DNA of 64,000 nt from contig CALUKI010000023.1 of the NCBI GenBank assembly GCA_944321175.1, positions 19,224 to 83,223 of the forward strand. The letters are read 5' to 3'. Positions 27,587 to 36,078 of the stretch are shown one piece after another. Under the pieces are notes generated by a model. It ran no database searches and was not told the origin of the DNA. It was given only the letters and a program-made list of their open reading frames with translations. The stretch's first letter is position 1. The number at the start of each line of letters is the position of its first letter. Both the position numbers and the translations under genes were made by a program. This DNA is from an uncultured Alistipes sp. (lineage in GTDB: Bacteria; Bacteroidota; Bacteroidia; Bacteroidales; Rikenellaceae).

Positions 27587-29656
27587 TTACCACTGCGACG
27601 AGTTGGTCATGTCGTAAAAGCTGCGGGGGCGTGTCATTGTCTCACGATAGACCCGTCCGAAATCATCGGTCACCGTAATTTCCAGTGTGGACGTTGCCGA
27701 CGAGCAGAAGACCTCAAACATATGGGAGGTCAACAACGTCGGGAATGTCATGGCCGTTGAATTGGTATTCATACGGTTCATATTGAAATGCACCGTGTGC
27801 AGCGGATCGTAGGTATCGAGTTGCGTAACGGCAAGTTCCTTGTCGGTCTCGACTTCGACAACCTTCAGCCGCCACTGTTCGTTCCAGTCGAAAATATTGA
27901 TCAACACGGCATTGTCACTGCGAGCCCGATCATAGCCATTGGCGTATTGAGAGAAGAATTCGGCGCTGACCGTTGAGAAATTATTGGCGATACGCGGACA
28001 GTAGGTCTCGCGTGTGATATGTGTCTCGTTCAGATCGTAGCACCGGAACTGATAGTCGGCCGACCTGCCAATCGGTTGATAACGCCATGACACAGCGCCC
28101 GGAGCACGTTCTCCGATATCGAACACTTTATAGCCGCCGGGCGAACCGTCGCGACACATCTGGCAACGTCCGCCTGTATAATATCCCGTCCACCACCAGG
28201 TTGCACATACCGCAGCAATGTTGTGCTCCATCAATCCGTCGTCGATAAAATTCGTATAATTGATATGCGTATGCCCCGTTACCAGATGTGCATCATACGG
28301 CGCCAATAATTCGGCGATGCGCGACCGATATTCGGATGGCATGGCGTAGCTCCACGACAACTTGCCGTTTTCGATTTTATAGCGATTGGAATATTGGATA
28401 TGCATTCCGAGAAAGACGGTGGAACCCGCCGGCACATTCTTCAAATCGGCAGCAAGCCAGCGCAACTGGTCGTCCGTAAAACCTTCCGTATAGTTCAACT
28501 CTCCGACGGTTCCCTGAGCACCGCCTGAATTGATGAAAAGCGTATTGTCCATCTGAATATAATGGACATTGCCGACATTGAACGAATAATAGGTCGGGCC
28601 GACGGCATCCCGCCAGGGAGCCGTTGATTCAAAATCATCGGCGACATAGGGATCGTTATCGTGATTGCCCGGAATATTATAGACCGGCAGATCGAGATCG
28701 GCCATCTGAGCGACGTAGTCCGAAGGTTGGAAACGGTTTACATACCACCATTCATCCCACGACAAGTCCCCCAATGCCATTGCATAAAGAGCAACGCCTT
28801 CAGCTTTTGCACGGGAGATTTCCTCCTTGAGATCGGCCTTGAACCCCTGTTCAAACTGATTGATGTCGTTCGTACGGTTTGCCAGATGGGTATCGGTATA
28901 GACAAGCATCCGATGCCGTTCGTTGGGCTCGGCCGCCAAGATGAAACAGCACTGTTCGTATGTTGACGATGAAGCCTCCAAACGTCGGAAAAAGCGGGGA
29001 ATCGAGCGGTCGACAGCCACACGATACCCGCCGGGAACCGATATAAAGACATATCCGTATTTCTTGAGCGAGGCGAGGTAGTAGCGGCCGTTCTCGTCGG
29101 TAGTCGTCACAAAAACGCCGTCCGAGACGCTGACATTGGGGATCGGATTACCCGAAGCGTCGATCACACGGCCGTAAACGGTATTTCCCGCCACTTGCGG
29201 AACTTCAGAGCGATCGACCACATCGACAAACGTTGTTCCGAGATCGATTGTCGCACCGTCGTTTTTATGATACAGGAGTTTGTACATGCCTCCGATGAAA
29301 CCGGAGGGTGTCGATAGGGTAGCCCCATCGTCATCGATGCCCGCAACGGGAATATCGTAAGTTTCGGAGGCATCGTTGCGTGAAACCAGCTGCAAATGAT
29401 CCGCCGGATCGATTCCTTTGCAAGGGAGCCGGAAGCTGCCGTTGAACGCCATCACCAGAGCATCCCCGACTTTATATTTCGTAATGTCAGGCAACTCCGA
29501 CGGATCCGGATCTACTTTTTCTTCATCTCCAGGGGAGGGGGGGGGAAATTTTTCCTCATCACTACCGCTGCATGAACATATCGCGACAGACAGGATGCAG
29601 ACGGCCATTCCCAAACACCGGCAGGCATGATTCAGGACGCTGTAATTCTTCTTCAT
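27587..29656 (-). CDS. Calcineurin-like metallophosphoesterase, surface lipoprotein
   Basis: A 689-residue lipoprotein (Cys29). The SDEE sequence after the Cys resembles the Bacteroidetes lipoprotein export signal, so it is probably surface-exposed. It has a CarboxypepD-reg-like domain (about 155-215, NTVYGRVIDASGNPIPNVSV), then the metallophosphoesterase core with every metal site: LVYTDTHL, ALGDLSWDEW, NIPGNHDND, LGMHIQY and VTGHTHINY. A C-terminal calcineurin-associated beta domain follows (about 510-689). It should hydrolyse a phosphomono- or diester; the substrate is unknown. It is the first gene of the minus-strand locus, read from the promoter at 29706-29713. A C9 run codes Pro38-Pro40 just after the lipobox, so a one-base slip would turn it off. 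Confidence 0.9.
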   Translation of the reverse strand: MKKNYSVLNHACRCLGMAVCILSVAICSCSGSDEEKFPPPSPGDEEKVDPDPSELPDITKYKVGDALVMAFNGSFRLPCKGIDPADHLQLVSRNDASETYDIPVAGIDDDGATLSTPSGFIGGMYKLLYHKNDGATIDLGTTFVDVVDRSEVPQVAGNTVYGRVIDASGNPIPNVSVSDGVFVTTTDENGRYYLASLKKYGYVFISVPGGYRVAVDRSIPRFFRRLEASSSTYEQCCFILAAEPNERHRMLVYTDTHLANRTNDINQFEQGFKADLKEEISRAKAEGVALYAMALGDLSWDEWWYVNRFQPSDYVAQMADLDLPVYNIPGNHDNDPYVADDFESTAPWRDAVGPTYYSFNVGNVHYIQMDNTLFINSGGAQGTVGELNYTEGFTDDQLRWLAADLKNVPAGSTVFLGMHIQYSNRYKIENGKLSWSYAMPSEYRSRIAELLAPYDAHLVTGHTHINYTNFIDDGLMEHNIAAVCATWWWTGYYTGGRCQMCRDGSPGGYKVFDIGERAPGAVSWRYQPIGRSADYQFRCYDLNETHITRETYCPRIANNFSTVSAEFFSQYANGYDRARSDNAVLINIFDWNEQWRLKVVEVETDKELAVTQLDTYDPLHTVHFNMNRMNTNSTAMTFPTLLTSHMFEVFCSSATSTLEITVTDDFGRVYRETMTRPRSFYDMTNSSQW
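29537..29545. repeat. Coding homopolymer tract (C9 in the sense of the gene)
   Basis: Nine G on the plus strand, read as three Pro codons (residues 38-40) of the phosphoesterase lipoprotein. The tract is only about 115 bases into the gene, where slippage by one or two bases would frameshift nearly the whole protein. Confidence 0.9.
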
Positions 29657-29690
29657 AAGGTTATAGTTTTAAGAAAACGCTCCACATGTT

Positions 29691-29713
29691 GCACAAACGT
29701 TTGCGCAAATATA
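29691..29713 (-). promoter_or_regulatory. Promoter with overlapping LacI-type operator for the phosphoesterase/SusCD locus
   Basis: On the minus strand TATATTTG (29706-29713) is an exact -7 box. It runs directly into GCGCAAACGTTTGTGC (29691-29706), a 16-base palindrome with one mismatched pair. A candidate -33 element ATTG lies 21 bases upstream. The operator covers the -7 box edge and the expected start site, a classic repressor position. The start codon is at 29656. The LacI-family regulator itself is not in the window. Confidence 0.65.
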
Positions 29714-30079
29714 ATAAAATCAAAATAAAATTCACAATTTCGAATGTTTTTTTACATGCGAACTGAAAAATAAAAAAATTTAATATATACATGAAACTGG
29801 AAATAGCACGATTGCAGAATTAAAATAAGGAGTAAAATAGAATGCTGTCAGGGTCACCGGAACAGTTGCAATAAACTTCTTTTGAATGTTAGGGCCGTCT
29901 CATCCGAACGCATTATTCCAATGCAAGGATCAGGCGAGTGCATTCGATTGAAGCTCTCTTCATCTAAAGATGACCGATATTTTCGTATTGAGACAAATAA
30001 AGAAGCAGGACACACGCAAAATCTTGAAAATTCCCGTTCGGAACCGTCCGGACAACCGCAAAACCGCAGACACCAAAGA

Positions 30080-30108
30080 AAACGGGACGGAATGATTCCG
30101 TCCCGTTT
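30080..30108 (-). terminator. Terminator after the serC-serA-DUF1015 operon
   Basis: Perfect 13-base inverted repeat (30080-30092 and 30096-30108) with a TGA loop. On the minus strand it is followed by TTTCTTTGG, giving a U-rich end 40 bases after the DUF1015 stop. Confidence 0.85.
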
Positions 30109-30147
30109 CATTGTTTCATTGCGCGCGAAGGCTCTCCGCCGCAACGG

Positions 30148-31404
30148 CTATTCCGTATCGGACTGCCCGAAGGAGTGGATCACCACACCCGAACGCAGTT
30201 TCGGTTCGAACCATGTCGTTTTGGGCGGCATGATATTCCCCGTATCGGCAATGTCGATCAGCTGTTTCATCGAAACGGGGTAGAGCGCAAAGGCGACCTT
30301 CATCTCGCCGCTGTCGACACGCCGCTGCAACTCGCCCAGTCCGCGAATGCCGCCGACAAAATCGATCCGCTTCGATGTCCGCAGATCCTCGATGCCCAGC
30401 AACCGGTCCAAAACACGTTGTGACAGCACCGTCACGTCAAGCACCCCGATCGGATCGTTGTCGTCATACGTCCCTTCACGCGCCGTCAGGCTGTACCACG
30501 CCCCGTCGAGATACATCGAGAAGTTGTGCAGTCCGGCGGGGCGATAGATCTCCGCGCCCTTTTTCTCGACTTCGAAATCCGTCTCCAGCGCCCTCAGAAA
30601 GGCTTCGGGCGTCATCCCGTTGAGATCCTTCACCACACGGTTGTAGTCGATGATCCGCAGCTGGCTCGCGGGGAACGTTACGGCGAGAAAGAAACAATAC
30701 TCCTCGTCGCCCGTATGGTTCGGATTGCGGCGCATGCACTCTTCGCCCACGCGCGCGGCGGCGGCCGTGCGATGATGCCCGTCGGCCACATAGAGCGCCG
30801 GAATACCGGCGAAGATCTCCGTAATGCGATCGTTCGTCGCGCGGTCGCGGATCACCCACAACCGGTGTCCGAAACCGTCCTCTGCCGTGAAGTCGTACTC
30901 CGGTGTCTCCCGTTCGACGATTCCCGAAACGATGGCATCGATCTCGGCGTTGTCGGGATAGGCGAAGAAGACCGGCTCGATATTGGCCTGCTGATTCCGG
31001 ACATGACACATGCGGTCTTCCTCCTTGTCGGGCCGCGTCAGTTCGTGTTTCTTGATCGCGCCGCCGAGGTAGTCGCCGAAGTGGCAGCACATCGCCAGAC
31101 CGTACTGTGTACGCCCCTCCATCGTCTGCGCATAGATGTAATAGTGCTCTTCGTCATCCTGGCTCAGCCATCCGCGTTCCCGCCACAGGCGGAAATTCTC
31201 GACGGCACGGTCATAGACCTCCTGCGCATGTTCATCGGCTATCGGGTCGAAATCGATCTCCGGCTTGATGATATGGAGCAGCGAACGTTCCCCCGCCTCC
31301 GCCTTCGCCTCGACGGAGTTCAGGACATCATAGGGGCGTGAAGCGACCTCGGCGGCCAGCTCCTTCGGCGGGCGAATACCCCGAAACGGTTTGATTCTTA
31401 CCAT
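30148..31404 (-). CDS. DUF1015 family protein
   Basis: A 418-residue cytoplasmic protein matching DUF1015. The N-terminal MVRIKPFRGIRPPKEL with ASRPYDVLNS, the central HKHEL-like GGAIKKHELTRPDKEEDR, and the ADGHHRTAAAARVGEE block are characteristic. The family has no proven enzymatic role; in many Bacteroidetes it sits after serC and serA, as here, which hints at serine or phosphoserine metabolism. The spacing to serA is 80 bases and includes a hairpin (31439-31464). Length is typical for the family (about 410-420). Confidence 0.9.
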   Translation of the reverse strand: MVRIKPFRGIRPPKELAAEVASRPYDVLNSVEAKAEAGERSLLHIIKPEIDFDPIADEHAQEVYDRAVENFRLWRERGWLSQDDEEHYYIYAQTMEGRTQYGLAMCCHFGDYLGGAIKKHELTRPDKEEDRMCHVRNQQANIEPVFFAYPDNAEIDAIVSGIVERETPEYDFTAEDGFGHRLWVIRDRATNDRITEIFAGIPALYVADGHHRTAAAARVGEECMRRNPNHTGDEEYCFFLAVTFPASQLRIIDYNRVVKDLNGMTPEAFLRALETDFEVEKKGAEIYRPAGLHNFSMYLDGAWYSLTAREGTYDDNDPIGVLDVTVLSQRVLDRLLGIEDLRTSKRIDFVGGIRGLGELQRRVDSGEMKVAFALYPVSMKQLIDIADTGNIMPPKTTWFEPKLRSGVVIHSFGQSDTE

Positions 31405-31438
31405 AATGCAATAAAGCAGTTTGAGGTCGGCAACGACC

Positions 31439-31464
31439 GAGAGCCGACCCGCAGGCCGGCTCTC
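31439..31464. other. Hairpin between serA and the DUF1015 gene
   Basis: Eight-base perfect arms GAGAGCCG (31439-31446) and CGGCTCTC (31457-31464) with a 10-base loop and no U-tract. It may tune relative expression or stabilise the serC-serA part of the transcript. Confidence 0.4.
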
Positions 31465-31484
31465 AGCCTTGTTTCGACAGTTGT

Positions 31485-32408
31485 TTACTTATTGACCTGG
31501 AAGCGCGTGTCGCCCGTCTTGAAGAAGGCTACGATCTGACGCGCAGCAGCCAATCCGGCATTGATATTCGCCTCGGCCGTCTCGGCACCCATCTTCTTGG
31601 GGGTCGCGAAGAAGCGTTTCCCGAACTTCTCCTCCATCTCGGCCTGCGCTTCGGGCGCAATATCGGTAATGTACTTCAGATCCTCGCGTTCGCTCAGCGC
31701 CGCAATGACGCCGGCCTCGTCGATCACCTCCTTGCGGGCCGTATTGACCAGCGTCGCGCCCTTCGGCATCGACATCAGCAGGTCGTAACCGATCGACCGG
31801 CGCGTCTGCTCCGTTGCCGGAATGTGCAGCGACAGGTAGTCGGAGACCTTGTACAGCTCCTCAACCGACGATACACGTTTCACGCCGTCGGCGGCGAAGA
31901 CCGCATCGTCCGAGATAAAGGGGTCGTAAGCCACGACCTCCATACCCATCGCCCTGCCCTTGCGGCCGACGAGCTTGCCGACATTGCCGTAGGCATGGAT
32001 ACCCAGTGTTTTGCCCTGAATCTCACAGCCCGTGCCGGGGGTGAAACGGTTGCGCGACATGTAGATCATGAAGGCGACGGCAAGCTCGGCAACGGCATTC
32101 GAATTCTGACCGGGCGTATTCATCACCACGATCCCGCGCGCCTTGGCCACTTCCAGATCGACATTGTCGTATCCGGCGCCGGCACGCACCACGATCTTCA
32201 GGTTTTTAGCAGCGTCGATCACCTCGGCTGTCACCTTGTCGCTGCGGATGATCAACGCATCGGCATCGGCCACGGCGGCGAGCAGCGCCGCTTTCTCCGT
32301 ATATTTTTCCAGCAGCTCGAGTTGGTAGCCGGCCTCCCCGACAATGCTCCGGATACCGTCCACCGCCTCGCGGGCGAACGGTTTTTCGGTTGCAACCAGA
32401 ATCTTCAT
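31485..32408 (-). CDS. serA: D-3-phosphoglycerate dehydrogenase, short form
   Basis: A 307-residue NAD-dependent dehydrogenase catalysing the first step of serine synthesis (3-phosphoglycerate to 3-phosphohydroxypyruvate). Visible are the substrate-domain block VVRAGAGYDNVDLE, the Rossmann segment TLGIHAYGNVGKLVG and the SLHIPATEQT block. The catalytic region has DIAPEAQAEMEEKF with a His-less short C-terminus. No ACT domain is present, so allosteric serine feedback through ACT is lacking, as is normal for Bacteroides-type SerA. The ATG at 32408 (MKILVATEKPF) is preferred; an upstream in-frame ATG at 32486 would add 26 residues that look like non-coding leader. Confidence 0.93.
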   Translation of the reverse strand: MKILVATEKPFAREAVDGIRSIVGEAGYQLELLEKYTEKAALLAAVADADALIIRSDKVTAEVIDAAKNLKIVVRAGAGYDNVDLEVAKARGIVVMNTPGQNSNAVAELAVAFMIYMSRNRFTPGTGCEIQGKTLGIHAYGNVGKLVGRKGRAMGMEVVAYDPFISDDAVFAADGVKRVSSVEELYKVSDYLSLHIPATEQTRRSIGYDLLMSMPKGATLVNTARKEVIDEAGVIAALSEREDLKYITDIAPEAQAEMEEKFGKRFFATPKKMGAETAEANINAGLAAARQIVAFFKTGDTRFQVNK

Positions 32409-32488
32409 ATCCTTAAGCAATGATGTGAAATAAATTCGTTTTTCCTTTTTCGCTTCGTATGTATAGGGAACGATAGTCGGGCACATGG

Positions 32489-33562
32489 TTATTTCGCGTG
32501 AATTGTTGCGAACTCCTGCATGCAGGCAACCAACGCCTCGACGCTCTCACGCGGCAGCGCATTGTAGCACGATGCACGGAACCCGCCCACCAGGCGGTGT
32601 CCCTTGATACCCACCATGCCGCGCGCCTTCGCGAACTCCAGGAACTCCGGCGCCAGCTCCTCGTAGCCTTCGTTCATCACGAAGCAGATGTTCATCAACG
32701 AGCGGTCTTCCTTCTTCACCGTCCCCACGAACAACGGGTTGCGGTCGATTTCATCGTAGAGCAGCGCCGCCTTCTCCTGATTGCGGCGGTAGATCTCCGG
32801 CACGCCGCCGATCGACTTGAGCCATTTGAGCGTCTCGGTCAACGCATAGATCGCAAAGACGGGAGGCGTATTGAACATCGAGTTGTTGTTCACATGCGTG
32901 CGGTAATCGACCATCGTCGGCAGGTCGCGCTGAACGGTCTCCAGCAGATCCTCGCGGATGACGGCGAAGGTTACGCCCGCCGGAGCCAGATTCTTCTGTG
33001 CGCCGCCGTAGATCATGGCATACTTGCGCACGTCGCGCGGCCGGCTCAGAATATCGGAACTCATGTCGGCAATGACCGGAACCGGCGAATCGAGATCGGC
33101 CGTGTACTCCGTACCGTAAATCGTATTGTTGGTGGTAATATGGAGATAATCCAGATCGGACGGAATATCGAATCCTTTGGGGATATAGGTAAAGTTCTGA
33201 TCCTCCGACGACGCCACGACAACCGTCTCGCCGTAACGCTTGGCCTCCTTGATGGCCTTTTTGGCCCATACGCCCGTATTGACATATCCGGCCTTGCGAT
33301 TGAGGAAGTTGGCGGGAATCTCAAAGAAATGGGTGCTGGCGCCGCCGCCGATAAAGATGATCTTGTAGTTATCGGGAATATCGAGCAATTCGCGCAGCAG
33401 ACAATCCGCCTGAGCCATCACCTCATCGAACTCCTTCGAACGATGAGAAATCGAGAGAATGGACAGTCCCGTTCCGTTGAAATCGCGAATCGCTTCGGCC
33501 GTCTTCTCATAAACGACTTCAGGCAGGATCGAAGGTCCTGCGTTAAAATTGTGTTTTTTCAT
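32489..33562 (-). CDS. serC: Phosphoserine aminotransferase
   Basis: A 357-residue PLP-dependent class V aminotransferase that converts 3-phosphohydroxypyruvate to phosphoserine. The N-terminus [17 protein letters not shown] is diagnostic. [18 protein letters not shown] binds phosphate and [17 protein letters not shown] carries the Schiff-base Lys, and the C-terminal [18 protein letters not shown] block completes the active site. It heads the operon serC-serA-DUF1015; serA begins 80 bases downstream. An exact -7 box is 40 bases upstream of the start. Confidence 0.97.
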   Translation of the reverse strand: MKKHNFNAGPSILPEVVYEKTAEAIRDFNGTGLSILSISHRSKEFDEVMAQADCLLRELLDIPDNYKIIFIGGGASTHFFEIPANFLNRKAGYVNTGVWAKKAIKEAKRYGETVVVASSEDQNFTYIPKGFDIPSDLDYLHITTNNTIYGTEYTADLDSPVPVIADMSSDILSRPRDVRKYAMIYGGAQKNLAPAGVTFAVIREDLLETVQRDLPTMVDYRTHVNNNSMFNTPPVFAIYALTETLKWLKSIGGVPEIYRRNQEKAALLYDEIDRNPLFVGTVKKEDRSLMNICFVMNEGYEELAPEFLEFAKARGMVGIKGHRLVGGFRASCYNALPRESVEALVACMQEFATIHAK

Positions 33563-33601
33563 AGTCAGGATGATTTAGATAACTGTTACTCCAATAACAC
33601 A

Positions 33602-33609
33602 CAAAGGTA
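33602..33609 (-). promoter_or_regulatory. serC promoter -7 element
   Basis: TACCTTTG on the minus strand, 39 bases before the serC start codon. An ATTG lies about 19 bases further upstream as a possible -33 element. Confidence 0.65.
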
Positions 33610-33713
33610 AGCAAAAAATAAAAAAGTCCAATCATGCGGCACAAATAATTTCACGATAATTCGCCGGCAGCCATTTTTCGGGCCGAATCCTTCCCCTTTT
33701 CGCTTTTGTTTAC

Positions 33714-33721
33714 TATTTTTG
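33714..33721 (+). promoter_or_regulatory. yicC operon promoter -7 element
   Basis: TATTTTTG fits TAnnTTTG exactly and lies 18 bases before the yicC ATG. The -33 region is T-rich without a clean TTTG. Confidence 0.5.
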
Positions 33722-33739
33722 CAAAAATTTACCCCGACC

Positions 33740-34612
33740 ATGATCAAATCGATGACCGGATTCGGGAAGGCCGAAAGGCTCGTCCCGAACAAGAAAATCT
33801 GCGTCGAAATCCGCTCGCTCAACTCCAAGCAGCTCGATCTGAGCCTGAAAATGTCTCCGGCATACCGGTCGTTCGAGCCAGAACTCCGGGCGATGATCTC
33901 GCAAAAACTGCTGCGCGGCAAGATCGAGCTGTTCGTCACCGCCGAGAACACCTCAGTCGAGACGTCGGCCCATATAAATAAGGAGCAGTTCCGCGCATAC
34001 GCCGGACAGCTGGGCGAGACTTTGGAGTTCTGCGGCATGAAGGCATCGCATGACGCCATTCTGAAATCCGTGTTGCGGATGCCGGATGTCGTATCGGCAT
34101 CGAACGACACGGTCTCCGAAGAGGAGGGGCAGGCATTGATGGAGGCCGCCGCCGAAGCCGCAGCACAGCTCGATGAGTTCCGCAAGCAGGAGGGGGCGAC
34201 ACTTATCGCCGATCTGCTGCACCGCGTGGAGCTGATCGAGAAATACAAGGAAGAGGTCACGCCTTTCGAGGTCGCCCGCACCGAGACGATCCGTGCGCGC
34301 ATCCGTGAGCAGCTGGCGCAGCTCAAGGTCGATGTCGATACGAACCGGCTGGAACAGGAGATGATCTTCTACCTCGAAAAGCTCGACATCACCGAAGAGA
34401 AGGTCCGACTGACGAACCATTGCCGCTATTTCCGCGAAGTGGCGGCTGCGGAAGAGGCGCCGGGGCGCAAACTCGGATTCATCGCACAGGAGATGGGGCG
34501 TGAAATCAATACGATGGGTTCCAAAGCCAACGAAAGCAACATCCAGATTCTTGTCGTGAAGATGAAAGACGAACTGGAGAAGATCAAGGAACAGGTGCTC
34601 AATCTTTTATAG
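33740..34612 (+). CDS. yicC: YicC family endoribonuclease-like protein
   Basis: A 290-residue cytoplasmic protein. The N-terminus MIKSMTGFGKAE and the following EIRSLNSKQLDLSLKM are diagnostic of YicC. The C-terminal DUF1732 part ends with GREINTMGSKANESNIQ and VVKMKDELEKIKEQVLNL. E. coli YicC has been reported to take part in RNA turnover; the exact role in Bacteroidetes is not known. It starts a compact plus-strand cluster yicC-gmk-nadD-ddl-DUF3109, and the yicC-gmk neighbourhood is widely conserved. The start at 33740 is the family-standard one; an earlier in-frame start would lie inside the promoter. Confidence 0.93.
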   Translation: MIKSMTGFGKAERLVPNKKICVEIRSLNSKQLDLSLKMSPAYRSFEPELRAMISQKLLRGKIELFVTAENTSVETSAHINKEQFRAYAGQLGETLEFCGMKASHDAILKSVLRMPDVVSASNDTVSEEEGQALMEAAAEAAAQLDEFRKQEGATLIADLLHRVELIEKYKEEVTPFEVARTETIRARIREQLAQLKVDVDTNRLEQEMIFYLEKLDITEEKVRLTNHCRYFREVAAAEEAPGRKLGFIAQEMGREINTMGSKANESNIQILVVKMKDELEKIKEQVLNLL

Positions 34613-34652
34613 ACGACAATTAAACCGCTGCCCGAACAAGCGGGCACAACGC

Positions 34653-35213
34653 ATGGGAAAACTCATCATCTTTTCTGCACCGAGCGGCTCCGGCAAGACG
34701 ACCATCGTCCGGAAACTGCTCGAACGGATGCCGCAGCTCGAATTTTCGATTTCGGCCACGTCGCGTGCGCCGCGCGGTACGGAACGCAACGGCGTGGACT
34801 ACTATTTTCTCTCGGCCGAAGAGTTCCGCAAGGCGGTCGAGGAGGGTCGTTTCGTCGAGTGGGAGGAGGTCTATGCCGGCACCTGCTACGGCACGCTCCG
34901 CAGCGAACTCGAACGCATCTGGAGCAAAGGCCATACGATTCTGTTCGATGTCGATGTGATGGGTGGCATCAACCTCAAGCGCATCTTCGGCCGTGACGCC
35001 TGTTCGATCTTCATCATGCCGCCGTCGATCGAGGAGTTGGAACGGCGGCTGCAACAGCGGGGCACCGATGCGCCGGAGGTCATCGCCAGACGTGTCGCCA
35101 AAGCCGGATTCGAACTGACCAAAGCTCCGGAGTTCGACCATACGGTCGTGAATGACCAGTTGGATACGGCCGTAGCCGAGGTTGAAACCATCGTCCGCAA
35201 CTTTCTCGCATAA
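34653..35213 (+). CDS. gmk: Guanylate kinase
   Basis: A 186-residue kinase making GDP from GMP and ATP, essential for the GTP pool. It has the P-loop FSAPSGSGKTTIV, the GMP-binding SATSRAPRGTERNGVDYYF and the YAGTCYGTLRSELE block, and ends in the usual short helical region. Length is a little shorter than E. coli Gmk (207 aa) but normal for the group. It follows yicC by 40 bases and precedes nadD by 22 bases. Confidence 0.97.
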   Translation: MGKLIIFSAPSGSGKTTIVRKLLERMPQLEFSISATSRAPRGTERNGVDYYFLSAEEFRKAVEEGRFVEWEEVYAGTCYGTLRSELERIWSKGHTILFDVDVMGGINLKRIFGRDACSIFIMPPSIEELERRLQQRGTDAPEVIARRVAKAGFELTKAPEFDHTVVNDQLDTAVAEVETIVRNFLA

Positions 35214-35235
35214 CCGTCCGCAACCGATACCGACA

Positions 35236-36060
35236 ATGACAAGGAAAAAAGAGGTCGTACTCTATTTCGGGTCCTTCAATCCCATCCATCGGGGACATGT
35301 CGCACTGGCCGAATGGGTCGTCGAACATGTCGCCTGCGACGAGGTGACGCTGATCGTTTCGCCGCAGAACCCGCTCAAGGCCGACAGCGATCTGGCATCC
35401 GAACTGGCACGGTTCGAGATGGCGGAACTGGCCTGCGCCGCTTCGCGCTATCCGGAGCGGATCAGGCCCTCGGCCATCGAATTTCTGCTCGACAAACCAT
35501 CGTACACGATCCACACGCTCCGGCACTTGCGGGAGAATTACGGCGACCGGATGCATTTTCAGGTGCTGATGGGCGCCGACCTCGTTCCGCAGCTCGACCG
35601 CTGGAAGGAGAGCGAAGAGTTGCTGGCCGATTATCCGCTGCTGGTCTATCCCCGCAAGGGCTGCGAGGTCACGCAATACCGCGACCGCATCACCTATCTG
35701 GCCGATGCTCCGCTGTGCGACTGCTCCTCGACCGAAGTGCGGCAGCGGCTGACAGCCGGCGGCGACGTCCGCGGCATGCTCGCCCCTGAAGTGCTCGGTT
35801 ACATCCGGGAAAAGGGGCTGTGGGAGGCAAAGGAGAGCTATTCCGCCGATCTCGACCGCCGCATCGCCGCCGATCCGGAGAATGTCGGGCTGCTCATCGA
35901 ACGGGGGCTGGAACACTACCGCCATACGCAGTGGGGGAAGGCGCTCAACGATTTCCACCGGGCGCTGGCGCTGGACCCCACGCAGGAGCAGGCGCGGCAA
36001 TATGTCTCGCTGGTCGAGGAGATCCTCGACTTCCGCTACAAAGACATCTACAATCCATAA
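35236..36060 (+). CDS. nadD: Nicotinate-nucleotide adenylyltransferase with C-terminal TPR extension
   Basis: A 274-residue protein. Residues 1-196 form a complete NadD, which makes deamido-NAD from nicotinate mononucleotide and ATP: the nucleotide-binding YFGSFNPIHRGHVALAE, the LMGADLVPQLDRWKE block and the SSTEVRQRL phosphate-binding motif are all present. Residues about 203-274 are an extra helical segment that fits a TPR-like repeat (NVGLLIERGLEHYRHTQWGKA, NDFHRALALDPTQEQA). Standard NadD is about 190-215 aa, so this is a fusion or lineage-specific extension, perhaps for protein contacts. The ATG at 35236 is chosen; the frame reaches further upstream only by overlapping gmk. Confidence 0.92.
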   Translation: MTRKKEVVLYFGSFNPIHRGHVALAEWVVEHVACDEVTLIVSPQNPLKADSDLASELARFEMAELACAASRYPERIRPSAIEFLLDKPSYTIHTLRHLRENYGDRMHFQVLMGADLVPQLDRWKESEELLADYPLLVYPRKGCEVTQYRDRITYLADAPLCDCSSTEVRQRLTAGGDVRGMLAPEVLGYIREKGLWEAKESYSADLDRRIAADPENVGLLIERGLEHYRHTQWGKALNDFHRALALDPTQEQARQYVSLVEEILDFRYKDIYNP

Positions 36061-36078
36061 AACAAGAATACGTCGGAC

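Larger units (their letters stand above)
29657..30147. other. A+T-rich intergenic region upstream of the SusCD locus, 491 bases
   Basis: From 29657 to about 29830 it is strikingly A+T-rich compared with the rest of the window and contains the locus promoter and operator. The remainder up to 30079 shows no gene. The terminator of the serine operon is at 30080-30108. Confidence 0.6.

Noticed and set aside
30195..30225. TTCGAACC-like T-loop resembling a tRNA
   Set aside because: It lies inside the coding sequence of the DUF1015 protein and has no matching acceptor, D or anticodon arms.
32409..32486. 26-codon N-terminal extension of SerA
   Set aside because: The family start MKILVATEKPF is at 32408; the added residues would be atypical, and the region fits an intergenic leader after serC.
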